From: Rikenellaceae bacterium
Lineage (GTDB): Bacteria > Bacteroidota > Bacteroidia > Bacteroidales > UBA932
DNA length: 42,257 nt
NCBI GenBank assembly: GCA_003542575.1
Contig: DPKJ01000008.1
Span: forward strand, 14,211-56,467
Direction of reading: 5' to 3'
Each line of letters starts with the position of its first letter. Positions within the stretch are counted from its first letter, which is position 1. The notes under the pieces are model-generated. The model ran no database searches and was not told the DNA's origin. It was given only the letters and a program-made list of their open reading frames with translations. The position numbers and the translations under genes were made by a program. Below, piece after piece: positions 7,309 to 15,155 of the stretch.

Positions 7309-8100
7309 ATGAAATCTTCAGATATAAAATTTGTAGTACAGGAGAAATATGGCAAAATAGTCAAAGGTAGCTCTTGTTGTAGTGGGGCTTCGTGCTGCGG
7401 AGGCACTGAGTATAATATGTCTAGCGACGAATATGCCAAGGCAGAAGGGTATAATCCTGATGCTGACTTTGGTCTTGGATGTGGAATTCCTGTTAATTAT
7501 GCAGCAATCGGTAAGGGAGATAAGGTTTTAGATCTTGGGAGCGGTGCAGGGAATGATTGTTTTGTTGCAAGGGCATTTGTGGGAGAGTCGGGTGAGGTTA
7601 CAGGGCTGGATATCACAGAGGAGATGGTGGCTAAAGCCAGAGAGAACTGTCTTAAAAAGGGCTATACCAATCTCGTCTTTGTAAAGGGAGACATTGAGGA
7701 TATGCCATTGCCTGATAATAAATATGATGTGGTATTGTCAAATTGTGTTCTGAACCTTGTTCCTGATAAACACAAGGCCTTTTCTGAAATTTTCAGAGTT
7801 TTAAAACCGGGCGGACATTTCTGTATATCCGATGTTGTAACAATGGGCAATCTTCCGGAAAAGATGAAATCAGATGTCGAAATGTATGTTGGTTGTGTTG
7901 CAGGGGCTGAGCTTTACGACACATATCTGGATATAATTACAAAGAGTGGGTTTATTTCTGTTACCGTTCAGAAGAAGAACAAAATTGATCTACCGGAAAA
8001 TGTCATTAACAGTTTTATGACAAAAGAGGAGGCTGATCATTTTCTCAATTCAGAAAAGGGAATTTTCAGTATAACAGTTACCGGAATCAAGCCACAGTAA
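7309..8100 (+). CDS. arsM: Arsenite S-adenosylmethionine methyltransferase
   Basis: The 263-residue protein has a class I methyltransferase fold with SAM motif VLDLGSGAGND (about 73-83), GLDIT (about 99-103) and GDIEDMPLPDNKYDVVLSN (motif II region). Cysteines at the positions expected for ArsM are present: Cys58 in GLGCG, Cys146 in SNCVLNL and Cys196 in VGCVAGA. These bind As(III). An N-terminal SSCCSGASCC segment (residues 21-30) adds two Cys pairs that may capture metalloid. The enzyme methylates As(III) to methylated, partly volatile species using SAM and thiols. It lies between arsC and acr3. Confidence 0.93.
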   Translation: MKSSDIKFVVQEKYGKIVKGSSCCSGASCCGGTEYNMSSDEYAKAEGYNPDADFGLGCGIPVNYAAIGKGDKVLDLGSGAGNDCFVARAFVGESGEVTGLDITEEMVAKARENCLKKGYTNLVFVKGDIEDMPLPDNKYDVVLSNCVLNLVPDKHKAFSEIFRVLKPGGHFCISDVVTMGNLPEKMKSDVEMYVGCVAGAELYDTYLDIITKSGFISVTVQKKNKIDLPENVINSFMTKEEADHFLNSEKGIFSITVTGIKPQ

Positions 8101-8173
8101 CCGACACAATCATGTGAACCCACATTAAACTTAAAGAAATATTAGTCATATAATAACCAATAAATATTAAATA

Positions 8174-9214
8174 ATGAGTAAGTTACAAGGTATTTCCTTC
8201 TTTGACAGATATCTTTCGATCTGGGTTGCTTTGTGTATAGTTGCAGGAATTGCAATCGGAAAACTTTTACCCTTTGTGCCGGAAGTTTTAGGTAAACTAG
8301 AATACGCAAATGTGTCAATCCCAATTGCCATTTTAATTTGGATTATGATCTTTCCAATGATGCTTAAGATTGATTTTACAAGTATTGTTGATGCTGTTAA
8401 GATGCCAAAAGGGTTATCGATTACCCTTACAGTGAATTGGTTGATAAAACCATTCAGTATGTTTGCAATTTCATGGTTGTTCTTTCATTTCATATTTAAG
8501 ACTTTTATTCCCACAGATGTTGCAAACGAGTATCTTGCCGGAGCCGTATTACTGGGTGCTGCTCCCTGTACAGCCATGGTCTTTGTCTGGAGCCATCTTA
8601 CCAAAGGCAATCCTGCCTACACATTAGTTCAGGTTGCAATTAATGACCTTATAATTCTTGTGGCATTTATTCCGATTGTTACATTTTTACTGGGCATAAG
8701 CGGTATAACCATTCCATGGGATACACTTATAATGTCGGTAGTGCTGTTTGTGGTTATTCCTCTCGTGCTAGCCTTCATAACAAGAAGAGCTGTTATAAAG
8801 ACAAAAGGAGCTGAGTTCTTTGAAAACACCTTCCTCGGAAAATTTAAAAGCACAACCATTATTGGGTTATTGCTGACTCTTATAATAATCTTCTCGTTTC
8901 AGGGGGATAAAATTCTTAAGAGCCCACTTAATATTTTGCTGATAGCTGTGCCTCTTGTTCTGCAAACCTTTTTCATCTTCTTTATTGCATACAAATGGGC
9001 AAAAATGTGGAAACTGCCTCACTGTATTGCTGCGCCTGCTGCGATGATTGGTGCAAGCAACTTCTTTGAACTTTCGGTTGCTGTTGCCATTGTGCTGTTT
9101 GGCTTGAATTCAGGTGCTACACTTGTAACGGTAGTGGGGGTTTTAACCGAGGTTCCCGTGATGCTCACGCTTGTAAAGTACGCGAACAAAACAAGCGGGC
9201 AGTTTCCGGCATAA
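8174..9214 (+). CDS. acr3: Arsenite efflux permease of the ACR3 family
   Basis: The 346-residue integral membrane protein has about ten hydrophobic segments and the ACR3 signature GAAPCTAMVFVWSHLTKGNPAYTLVQVAINDL. The essential conserved cysteine is Cys132. It exports As(III) from the cytoplasm using the proton gradient. It is the last gene of the arsR-arsC-arsM-acr3 set, 73 bp after arsM. Its stop codon touches the left arm of a nested palindromic repeat (9214-9320), which probably also ends transcription. The name acr3 is used in preference to arsB, which denotes an unrelated permease family. Confidence 0.94.
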   Translation: MSKLQGISFFDRYLSIWVALCIVAGIAIGKLLPFVPEVLGKLEYANVSIPIAILIWIMIFPMMLKIDFTSIVDAVKMPKGLSITLTVNWLIKPFSMFAISWLFFHFIFKTFIPTDVANEYLAGAVLLGAAPCTAMVFVWSHLTKGNPAYTLVQVAINDLIILVAFIPIVTFLLGISGITIPWDTLIMSVVLFVVIPLVLAFITRRAVIKTKGAEFFENTFLGKFKSTTIIGLLLTLIIIFSFQGDKILKSPLNILLIAVPLVLQTFFIFFIAYKWAKMWKLPHCIAAPAAMIGASNFFELSVAVAIVLFGLNSGATLVTVVGVLTEVPVMLTLVKYANKTSGQFPA

Positions 9215-9320
9215 ATCTCCGCGCCACTTTTGGATATGTGCTTGTAATACAAACAATTACAAAAGTCTCTTTTCCAACGCGCTTAATTCTAGATAGTTGT
9301 CCAAAAGTGGCGCGGAGATT
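9214..9320 (+). repeat. Nested palindromic repeat, copy 1 (short form)
   Basis: The outer arms are AATCTCCGCGCCACTTTTGG (from 9214) and its reverse complement ending at 9320; they pair perfectly over 21 bp (one later mismatch). Inside is a second stem, TTGTAAT (9242-9248) with ATTACAA (9256-9262). At 107 bp this copy is about 33 bp shorter than the others, having lost part of the inner stem. It exactly fills the gap between two convergent genes: the left end shares the last base of the acr3 stop and the right end is 3 bp from the deacetylase stop. A bidirectional terminator role is plausible. Confidence 0.9.
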
Positions 9321-9323
9321 ATC

Positions 9324-10808
9324 CTAGCGCTGTTCTATTTTGATGATTTTGCTGTTTGGAAGTGCATTGTAAAGGATGTATCGCCCTTTGCTATCATTTA
9401 GTAGCTCAGACTTCAGATATGTGTCTCCTTGTTTAACCGAAACTCCGGCCCACTCCTTTGGAATGTATGTTTTTAGTGTCAAAGGGTGATCGTACAACTC
9501 TTTATCCAGGGTGTGGTTAAGTTCTACAAGTATTTTATCACCAGATACTTTGTTGCCAGATGCTGTTTCACCAGATACTTTGTCTCCGGGTGTGGTTTGT
9601 CTGATGCTGGAGTACATTCGCTCCCTGATGTATTTAACCGCATCCATAAAGGTTGCTGTCCAGATTTTATCTTCGTATCTCTTTATGTAATTAAAAAAAC
9701 CACTTATCTCTGCTCCGGTTTTTGGTTCGTATCCGATACCGTCGACTCCGTGAAATGTTAAAACAAGCCATACCTTTTCATAGGCCAGGCATGTGTCAAC
9801 CCAGGCATTCATTGCATCGAGTGAGGTGCTTGTTTTGGGCCCTCTCTGCCACTGAACATACTCTTTTGAAGATGTTCCCGGAGCCATTCGGTTCCATCTG
9901 TTAATCTCTTCCAAAAATGGTTCGGGCATTCTGTTTCTTAGAGCCGGGTGCAATTTGTATGCAAATTCCATCACCCTTTTATTCTCTGTTCCATGAGGAC
10001 ATTCGGCTGAAAATGTGTGGACAGGGCCAAGATTTTTCAGAATTTCTTCTTTGCTTTTCTCCAGCTCGTACAAGAGGTTTGCATTGTCATAAATTGCCAG
10101 CTGAGGGTGAGTTACTGTATGGCTGCCAAATTCATGGCCCTGCCTGGCAATCTCCCTGATTTCTCCCCATGTAATGTCAACATCGGGATTGTCATAAATA
10201 TTGGAAGGGTTCTCTGCTTTTATCTCTCCGGAATTGATTTTATCGTAAGCCTCCTGTATATGCCTGTAAGCCTCTTCAAATTTCCCAAGCTCAAACATAT
10301 CTCCGGCACGGGTATGGTACAATCTGGCCTCCATGCTTCCTGCATACCTTATAGCAGATGCTCTCTCGAAAAAATTATCCTTATTAACCGGAATTACTTT
10401 CGACTCTTTTATTATTTCTCGTACATCTCTGCCTATAAACTCTCCCTTATCCTGAGAATCAGAAATATCTCCTGTGACAATATAGAATGTGGCAGGGAGA
10501 TTAAGTTTGTTCATAATGGGCAATGCAACCCTAAACTGGTTTATTGTTCCTCCGTCATAGGTTATTGAGATTGCCGAGCTTTTGTCGTTATACCATCGTG
10601 TGATTTCGGTTTGGCCGTAGGATTTTGCCGATGAGAGCAGGAAGAGCATTAGTAAAAGGTTAATGCAAGCAAAACGAGAAATGCGCAAAATGTAAAAAAC
10701 ATCAAAATTGTCAAAAAGGCCAAAATTGGTTGGATGCAAATTGAGTCTTGAAATTAAATCTTTGTTAATTGAAATGTCTGGAATAGATGGTGTGGCTAGA
10801 TTTTTCAT
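9324..10808 (-). CDS. Exported polysaccharide deacetylase family protein (atypical motif)
   Basis: The body resembles NodB-type deacetylases: AISITYDGGTINQF, LNLPATFYIVTGD, EFGSHTVTHPQL (the H-x3-H metal motif), CPHGTE and LTFHGVDGIG. The first motif is normally TFDDG; here it is TYDGG, so the Asp that usually binds metal is replaced by Gly and activity is uncertain. The ATG at 10806-10808 gives 494 residues with an odd 40-residue N-terminus. A TTG at 10686-10688 would give MRISRFACINLLLMLFLLSS, a proper signal peptide, and may be the true start. Near residues 420-435 is a short SGE/SGN/SGD-rich repeat. It is convergent with acr3, with copy 1 of the palindromic repeat between them. Confidence 0.75.
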   Translation of the reverse strand: MKNLATPSIPDISINKDLISRLNLHPTNFGLFDNFDVFYILRISRFACINLLLMLFLLSSAKSYGQTEITRWYNDKSSAISITYDGGTINQFRVALPIMNKLNLPATFYIVTGDISDSQDKGEFIGRDVREIIKESKVIPVNKDNFFERASAIRYAGSMEARLYHTRAGDMFELGKFEEAYRHIQEAYDKINSGEIKAENPSNIYDNPDVDITWGEIREIARQGHEFGSHTVTHPQLAIYDNANLLYELEKSKEEILKNLGPVHTFSAECPHGTENKRVMEFAYKLHPALRNRMPEPFLEEINRWNRMAPGTSSKEYVQWQRGPKTSTSLDAMNAWVDTCLAYEKVWLVLTFHGVDGIGYEPKTGAEISGFFNYIKRYEDKIWTATFMDAVKYIRERMYSSIRQTTPGDKVSGETASGNKVSGDKILVELNHTLDKELYDHPLTLKTYIPKEWAGVSVKQGDTYLKSELLNDSKGRYILYNALPNSKIIKIEQR

Positions 10809-10907
10809 AATATGCCCTCCGGTTAAATGTTATGCCAATTTAGTGATTAAAATATCATGATTGATTAAAAATTTGCTAGTATCAAAAAATGTTTCTAAAT
10901 TTGAATG

Positions 10908-10923
10908 ATTCTTAATTAGGAAT
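10908..10923. promoter_or_regulatory. Candidate Fur/PerR-type operator
   Basis: ATTCTTAATTAGGAAT is a 16-bp palindrome with one mismatched pair, 16 bp before the ATG of the Fur-family gene. AT-rich dyads of this size are typical for PerR and Fur, and autoregulation is common. The match to a specific consensus is not exact, so this rests on symmetry and position. Confidence 0.45.
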
Positions 10924-10939
10924 AAATACTATTTGAAAA

Positions 10940-11356
10940 ATGAACTTACATTTAAGAGAACAATTATCACAGGCTGGTCTGAAAATAACTCCACAGCGTA
11001 TTGCTGTTCTTGAGTCTTTTAAAAGTGCACCCAAGCACCCGACTGCAGAGCAGATAATTGCTCAGGTACGTTTAAAACATCCCGAAATTGCAGTTGGGAC
11101 CATTTATAATATTCTTGATGCACTGGTTGAAAAGGGTATTATAACAAGGGTTAAAACGGACAGAGATATTATGCGATATGACTCAGTTTCAGAAAAGCAT
11201 CACCATTTATATTGTTCAGAATCTGAAACGATTGCAGATTATTACGACGATGAGCTAAACAAAATGCTTGAAGAGTATTTCAAGAAGAAGAGAATAGATA
11301 ACTTCTCGGTAGAGGAGATTAAATTACAGATAATGGGAAAGTTTTCAAACCCATAA
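10940..11356 (+). CDS. Fur-family regulator, PerR-like
   Basis: The 138-residue protein has the Fur winged helix (LKITPQRIAVLESF, HPTAEQIIAQVRLKHPEIAVGTIYNILDALVEKGII) and a dimerisation domain with HHHLYC near residues 91-96. MRYD supplies the Asp of the regulatory metal site and IADYYDDEL follows. It lacks the two CxxC pairs of the structural zinc site found in B. subtilis PerR; only one Cys is visible. The next gene, 55 bp downstream on the same strand, is a peroxiredoxin, which supports a peroxide-sensing role. The PerR assignment over Fur is therefore contextual. Confidence 0.85.
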   Translation: MNLHLREQLSQAGLKITPQRIAVLESFKSAPKHPTAEQIIAQVRLKHPEIAVGTIYNILDALVEKGIITRVKTDRDIMRYDSVSEKHHHLYCSESETIADYYDDELNKMLEEYFKKKRIDNFSVEEIKLQIMGKFSNP

Positions 11357-11411
11357 ATGAAAGAGAAAAAAATAAAATATAAGTTTTTAAAATATCAAAA
11401 AACAAAACATT

Positions 11412-12116
11412 ATGGACACAAATCAATATTCAATGCCAAGAATCGGAGAAGCAGCTCCGGAATTTAAAGCAGTAACAACTCAGGGCGATATAAATTTCCC
11501 CGGAGATTATAAAGGCAGCTGGGTAATTCTATTCAGCCACCCTGCCGACTTTACGCCTGTATGTACATCGGAGTTTATGACCTTTGCAACAATGGAGAGG
11601 CAATTTAACGATGTTAATTGTAAACTTGTTGGTCTTTCGGTTGACGGCCTTTACAGCCACATCGCATGGCTTAGAACAATAAAGGAGAAGATAGAGTACA
11701 AAGGGATGAAGGATGTGGAGGTAACATTCCCCCTTATTGAGGACATCACAATGGAGGTTGCAAAAAAATATGGAATGATGCAACCGGGAGAGAGCAATAC
11801 AAAGGCGGTTAGAGCCGTTTTTGTTATTGATCCTAAGGGAATTATCAGAACTATAATTTACTATCCATTAAGTCTTGGCAGAAACTTTAGTGAGCTTTAC
11901 AGAGTAGTCGTAGCTTTACAAACGGCAGATAAATTTGGAGTTGCAACACCTGCAGACTGGCGCCCGGGTGACGATGTTATTGTTCCGACTGCAGGGTCAT
12001 GCGGAGTTGCTAAAGAGAGAATGGAGAGTAAAGATGAGATGAAGTGCTACGACTGGTTCTTCTGTACCAAGAAACTTTCTGCAGAAAAGGTGATGTCGGA
12101 GATTAAAAAGGGCTAA
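11412..12116 (+). CDS. Peroxiredoxin, Prx6/archaeal AhpC type
   Basis: The 234-residue protein has the thioredoxin-fold peroxiredoxin sequence HPADFTPVCTSEF, with peroxidatic Cys51, and the long C-terminal domain of the Prx6-like group (DWRPGDDVIVP). Three more cysteines are near the C-terminus (GSCGVAKERM, DEMKCYDWFFCTKK), so a resolving Cys is available. It reduces hydrogen peroxide and organic peroxides in the cytoplasm. It follows the PerR-like gene by 55 bp and is probably its target. It is convergent with the GH18 gene; the stops are only 7 bp apart with no hairpin between. Confidence 0.94.
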   Translation: MDTNQYSMPRIGEAAPEFKAVTTQGDINFPGDYKGSWVILFSHPADFTPVCTSEFMTFATMERQFNDVNCKLVGLSVDGLYSHIAWLRTIKEKIEYKGMKDVEVTFPLIEDITMEVAKKYGMMQPGESNTKAVRAVFVIDPKGIIRTIIYYPLSLGRNFSELYRVVVALQTADKFGVATPADWRPGDDVIVPTAGSCGVAKERMESKDEMKCYDWFFCTKKLSAEKVMSEIKKG

Positions 12117-12123
12117 ACTTTAA

Positions 12124-13242
12124 TCACGGGTTCATAGTGGCTTCCCAGACGGCTTTGCGGAGCGTACCTTTAGAATCATCGGCGTCATACTGCCAGTACA
12201 TCAGGCCTTTTAATCCCAGGTTCATTGCCCATTTCCCCTTTATTGCAATGCTCCTGGGATTATCATATCCACAGAAGAAAGCACCATCTTTAGTTACATA
12301 AGGGACATTGGCCACAGGATCCCAGTTGTCAATTTTGTATTGTGCCGGGTTTAGGCTGATTATTGTATTATAGTTAAGAGAGGTAGGTTTTACAGAGAAT
12401 GAATGACACCCGTAGAATGGGATTCCCAGTACCATCTTGTTGTAAGCCACTCCAGCATTTCTGTATGCATTAACGGTACGCAGGCAATCCCAGTAGGCTC
12501 TTGTGTCACTCAACGCAGAGTGGTGTTTTGGTGCTGCATCCATATTGTACGTCATAAGATTTACAAAGTCAACATACTTATCAACCTCTTTAACATCAAT
12601 ATAACGGTAACCACCCGAAACGGCAACTTTGTCTTTAACATAGCCGGCATAGGTGATTGTGAATCCATCTCCCAGTGTCTCTCTAAGCTGCTTCATTAAA
12701 AGGATGTGGTTTGAAACATCTACCGAAGGGTCACTGGCAGCCCCGCTCCATGAAAGCCCGGGGAATTCCCAATCAATGTCAACTCCGTCAATTCCCCAGG
12801 ATGTAACAAATGCCTTGCAGTCATTAGCAAATGCCTTTCTGTACTCATCTGATTTTGCAAGGGCAGAAAAGCTTCCTCCCTGAGAGTTATCAGAATTATC
12901 CACTACATGTGTAAATGAGATAAGGATTTTAAGGTTTGGGAACTGCTGTTTTAGGTTAACAATCTGTCTGAAACGCGCCTCTTTGCCCTGAAGTTTGAAC
13001 CCTTCGTAAACTCCGTTTTTAACGTATAGCTCTGCAAATGCATAACTGATATGGGTGAAGAGTCTGGGGTCTGGAGTAGCAGTACCCCAATATGTTACAT
13101 ACGCCAAAGCGACTCTGCCTTCAACTCTTTCAGAGGGGATATAAACCTTCTCATCATCATCCGGTATAATAGGAATTGGCTCTTTCTGACAGGCCTGAAA
13201 CATAACCAGTACAAAAAGTACCGGCAGAAGTATTTTTCGCAT
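12124..13242 (-). CDS. GH18 family glycosidase, lipoprotein
   Basis: This 372-residue protein begins with a lipoprotein signal (MRKILLPVLFVLVMFQAC, lipobox Cys18). Its catalytic domain has the GH18 motif DGVDIDWE at residues 152-159, with Glu159 as acid catalyst. Other GH18 strands are visible: HISYAFAE, KILISF, FVNLMTYN and GLMYWQYDADD near the end. The family includes chitinases and endo-beta-N-acetylglucosaminidases; substrate cannot be chosen from sequence. Surface or periplasmic location is expected. A DxxDxDxE-complete active site argues for activity. It is divergent from the DsrE-like gene. Confidence 0.9.
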   Translation of the reverse strand: MRKILLPVLFVLVMFQACQKEPIPIIPDDDEKVYIPSERVEGRVALAYVTYWGTATPDPRLFTHISYAFAELYVKNGVYEGFKLQGKEARFRQIVNLKQQFPNLKILISFTHVVDNSDNSQGGSFSALAKSDEYRKAFANDCKAFVTSWGIDGVDIDWEFPGLSWSGAASDPSVDVSNHILLMKQLRETLGDGFTITYAGYVKDKVAVSGGYRYIDVKEVDKYVDFVNLMTYNMDAAPKHHSALSDTRAYWDCLRTVNAYRNAGVAYNKMVLGIPFYGCHSFSVKPTSLNYNTIISLNPAQYKIDNWDPVANVPYVTKDGAFFCGYDNPRSIAIKGKWAMNLGLKGLMYWQYDADDSKGTLRKAVWEATMNP

Positions 13243-13316
13243 TTTATATTTTGAGTTTAAAATGATGTAATTATAAGAATAATAATTATCTGAACAAAAA
13301 TAGTTTTACAATAAAA

Positions 13317-13330
13317 TTTGAGTACTCAAA
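13317..13330. promoter_or_regulatory. Perfect 14-bp palindrome in a divergent promoter region
   Basis: TTTGAGTACTCAAA is perfectly self-complementary. It lies between the divergent GH18 and DsrE-like genes. On the GH18 side a -7-like TATTTTTG (minus strand, 13295-13302) lies 14 bp away. It may be an operator, or its TTTG ends may be -33 boxes. No regulator is assigned. Confidence 0.4.
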
Positions 13331-13419
13331 ATATTTAAATTAATTTCGTTATTTAGATTTATTGTTTCAATAATTTCTTGTTAGAAAAATAGTAAATGGA
13401 AATTAAAATGGATATAGCT

Positions 13420-13779
13420 ATGCAAAAAATATTAATTATCTTTAACAGAGAGCCATACGATAATACAGATGTTACCTGGAACGGTCTTCGTCTGGCCGAA
13501 GCATTAAGAAAATCGGGAAATGAAATAAGAATTTTTCTGATGAATGATGCTGTTGATATGGCAAGGGATATATGTACCCCACCTGAAGGATATGACCAGG
13601 ATCTGTCAAAGATGCTTAAAGACCTTATCTCTAATGGGGTAAATGTTCAGGTATGTGGCACATGTATGTCACGTTGTGGGATATACAAGAACCACCCATA
13701 TTTTGAAGGAGCTCATAATTCAACCATGGCGTTTTTGGCCAATTGGGTAACAGAGAGTGATAAAGTGCTGACATTCTGA
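13420..13779 (+). CDS. DsrE/DsrF-like sulfurtransferase-fold protein
   Basis: The preferred start is the ATG at 13420 (MQKILIIFNREPYDNTDVTW), as related YchN/DsrE proteins begin at this strand; in-frame ATGs at 13396 and 13408 would add up to eight residues. The product of about 119 residues shows the DsrE fold pattern (NGLRLAEALRKSG, IRIFLMNDAVDMA) and a CGTCMSRCGI segment. These cysteines lie where the sulfur-carrying Cys of the family occurs. DsrE-like proteins take part in cytoplasmic persulfide relay. A strong terminator hairpin follows. Single-gene unit. Confidence 0.8.
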   Translation: MQKILIIFNREPYDNTDVTWNGLRLAEALRKSGNEIRIFLMNDAVDMARDICTPPEGYDQDLSKMLKDLISNGVNVQVCGTCMSRCGIYKNHPYFEGAHNSTMAFLANWVTESDKVLTF

Positions 13780-13807
13780 AACTGTTGAGCAAGTGTGTTG
13801 AAATTAA

Positions 13808-13845
13808 AATTAAGCCAATTTCAGAAAAATGAAATTGGCTTAATT
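13808..13845. terminator. Perfect 16-bp hairpin terminator between convergent genes
   Basis: AATTAAGCCAATTTCA (13808-13823) pairs perfectly with 13830-13845 around the loop GAAAAA. It lies 28 bp after the DsrE-like gene stop and 54 bp before the stop of the convergent NamZ-like gene. The arms end in short AT stretches on both sides, so it may act in both directions. Confidence 0.8.
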
Positions 13846-13899
13846 GCTTAATATCAGAATATTTATTCAGCAGGATGCAAATACATCGAGTGAAACCGG

Positions 13900-15072
13900 T
13901 TAGTTGTACAGCAGGTATTTCTTACGGGTCTCTTTGTACTGAAAAAGTGCAGGCTCCCAACTATCTCTTATCTCCTGCTCACTCTTGCCTTCGATAATCT
14001 GTTTTCTTAGAATATCTGTACCGGCAAGTCTGTCAAACCTTCCTTCGCGGAAAAACTCCTCTTTCTTAGGGTAGAAGTTGTAGAATTCTATTAACCAGCT
14101 TAGGTTTATTCTTCCTGTCTCCTTAAAAATGTTTGTGTCGTATTCGCGGAGGTCAAGTCCAAAACACTCAACATCTTTATGAGGAGGATTTGTGCTCATA
14201 CCTTCAATAGATACAGGTGTGAAAGAGAACGAGTAGTGCTCTTTAAGTTCCGGATTGCCAAGTACCTGGAATGGGAAATACGTACCTCTTCCCTGGCTGA
14301 TTACTGTCCCTTCGAACAGACAAAGTGAAGGATAAAGCAGTATTGACTGGTGAGTGTTGAGATTTGGTGATGGGTCAATAGGGAGAATGTATAATTTGCC
14401 ATGCTCATAGTTGGCAACCTCCACTACTGTTACTTTACATTGAACTCCATTTTTTAGCCATCCCTCTCCGTTTATCATATTTGCATACTCTCCGAGTGTA
14501 AGACCGTGGAGGATTGGAATAGGGTGCATTCCAACGAATGATTTAAAGGTTGTGTCCAGAATAGGTCCGTCAACGTAGTAGTCGTTTGGGTTGGGGCGAT
14601 CCAGAACAATAAGTTCAACATTGTTTTCGGCGCAGGCCTCCATTACATAGTGCAGGGTTGAGAGGTATGTGTAAAAGCGTGTGCCCACATCCTGCATATC
14701 AAAAATCACAACATCAACACCGTCAAGATCCTCAGGAAGAGGCTTGTAGGTTTTTGACCCATAAAGCAAACTTATTGGAACACCTGTCTGCAGATCTAAT
14801 GTATCATATCTGTTCCCTCCGCGAAATCCGTGTTCCGGGCTAAAAATTCTTACCACATTCACTCCGCTTGCAATAAGAGTGTCAAGTAACGGGGTTGTTC
14901 CTACAACTGAACTGTTGTTAATGGCAAGAGCAACGGCTTTGCCCTCTAAAAGAGGTAGATAAGCATCTGTTTGATCGGCTCCCGGAATAATTTCCGGCTC
15001 TCCCTTTTTGGTGCATCCGATAGCCAGAAGAGCCAGAAATAAAACTGTCAGAATTGTACGGTTAGTCTTCAT
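13900..15072 (-). CDS. namZ: Exo-beta-N-acetylmuramidase NamZ-like (DUF1343/GH171), lipoprotein
   Basis: A 390-residue protein with a lipoprotein signal peptide (LFLALLAIGC, lipobox Cys20) and the DUF1343 core: GKAVALAINNSSVVG, VRIFSPEHGFRG, GVPISLLYGSKTYKP, VDVVIFDMQDVGTRFYTY, LIVLDRPNPN and PILHGLTLGEYA. Characterised members (NamZ of B. subtilis, GH171) remove N-acetylmuramic acid from the non-reducing end of peptidoglycan fragments. The lipobox puts it in the envelope. It may act with amino-sugar hydrolases such as the GH18 (12124) and GH20-like (37181) proteins in the window, but it is not co-transcribed with them. Confidence 0.9.
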   Translation of the reverse strand: MKTNRTILTVLFLALLAIGCTKKGEPEIIPGADQTDAYLPLLEGKAVALAINNSSVVGTTPLLDTLIASGVNVVRIFSPEHGFRGGNRYDTLDLQTGVPISLLYGSKTYKPLPEDLDGVDVVIFDMQDVGTRFYTYLSTLHYVMEACAENNVELIVLDRPNPNDYYVDGPILDTTFKSFVGMHPIPILHGLTLGEYANMINGEGWLKNGVQCKVTVVEVANYEHGKLYILPIDPSPNLNTHQSILLYPSLCLFEGTVISQGRGTYFPFQVLGNPELKEHYSFSFTPVSIEGMSTNPPHKDVECFGLDLREYDTNIFKETGRINLSWLIEFYNFYPKKEEFFREGRFDRLAGTDILRKQIIEGKSEQEIRDSWEPALFQYKETRKKYLLYN

Positions 15073-15155
15073 AGTTTTTATATTTTGGTTAAAAAATACG
15101 GGTTGTCAACAAATATACAAAATCTGACAGTGTAATTATAATTTAAAAGCGATTA

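Noticed and set aside
10017..10568. 183-codon plus-strand open frame
   Set aside because: It lies antisense within the deacetylase gene, which has clear motifs; the translation is cysteine- and serine-rich with no domain.
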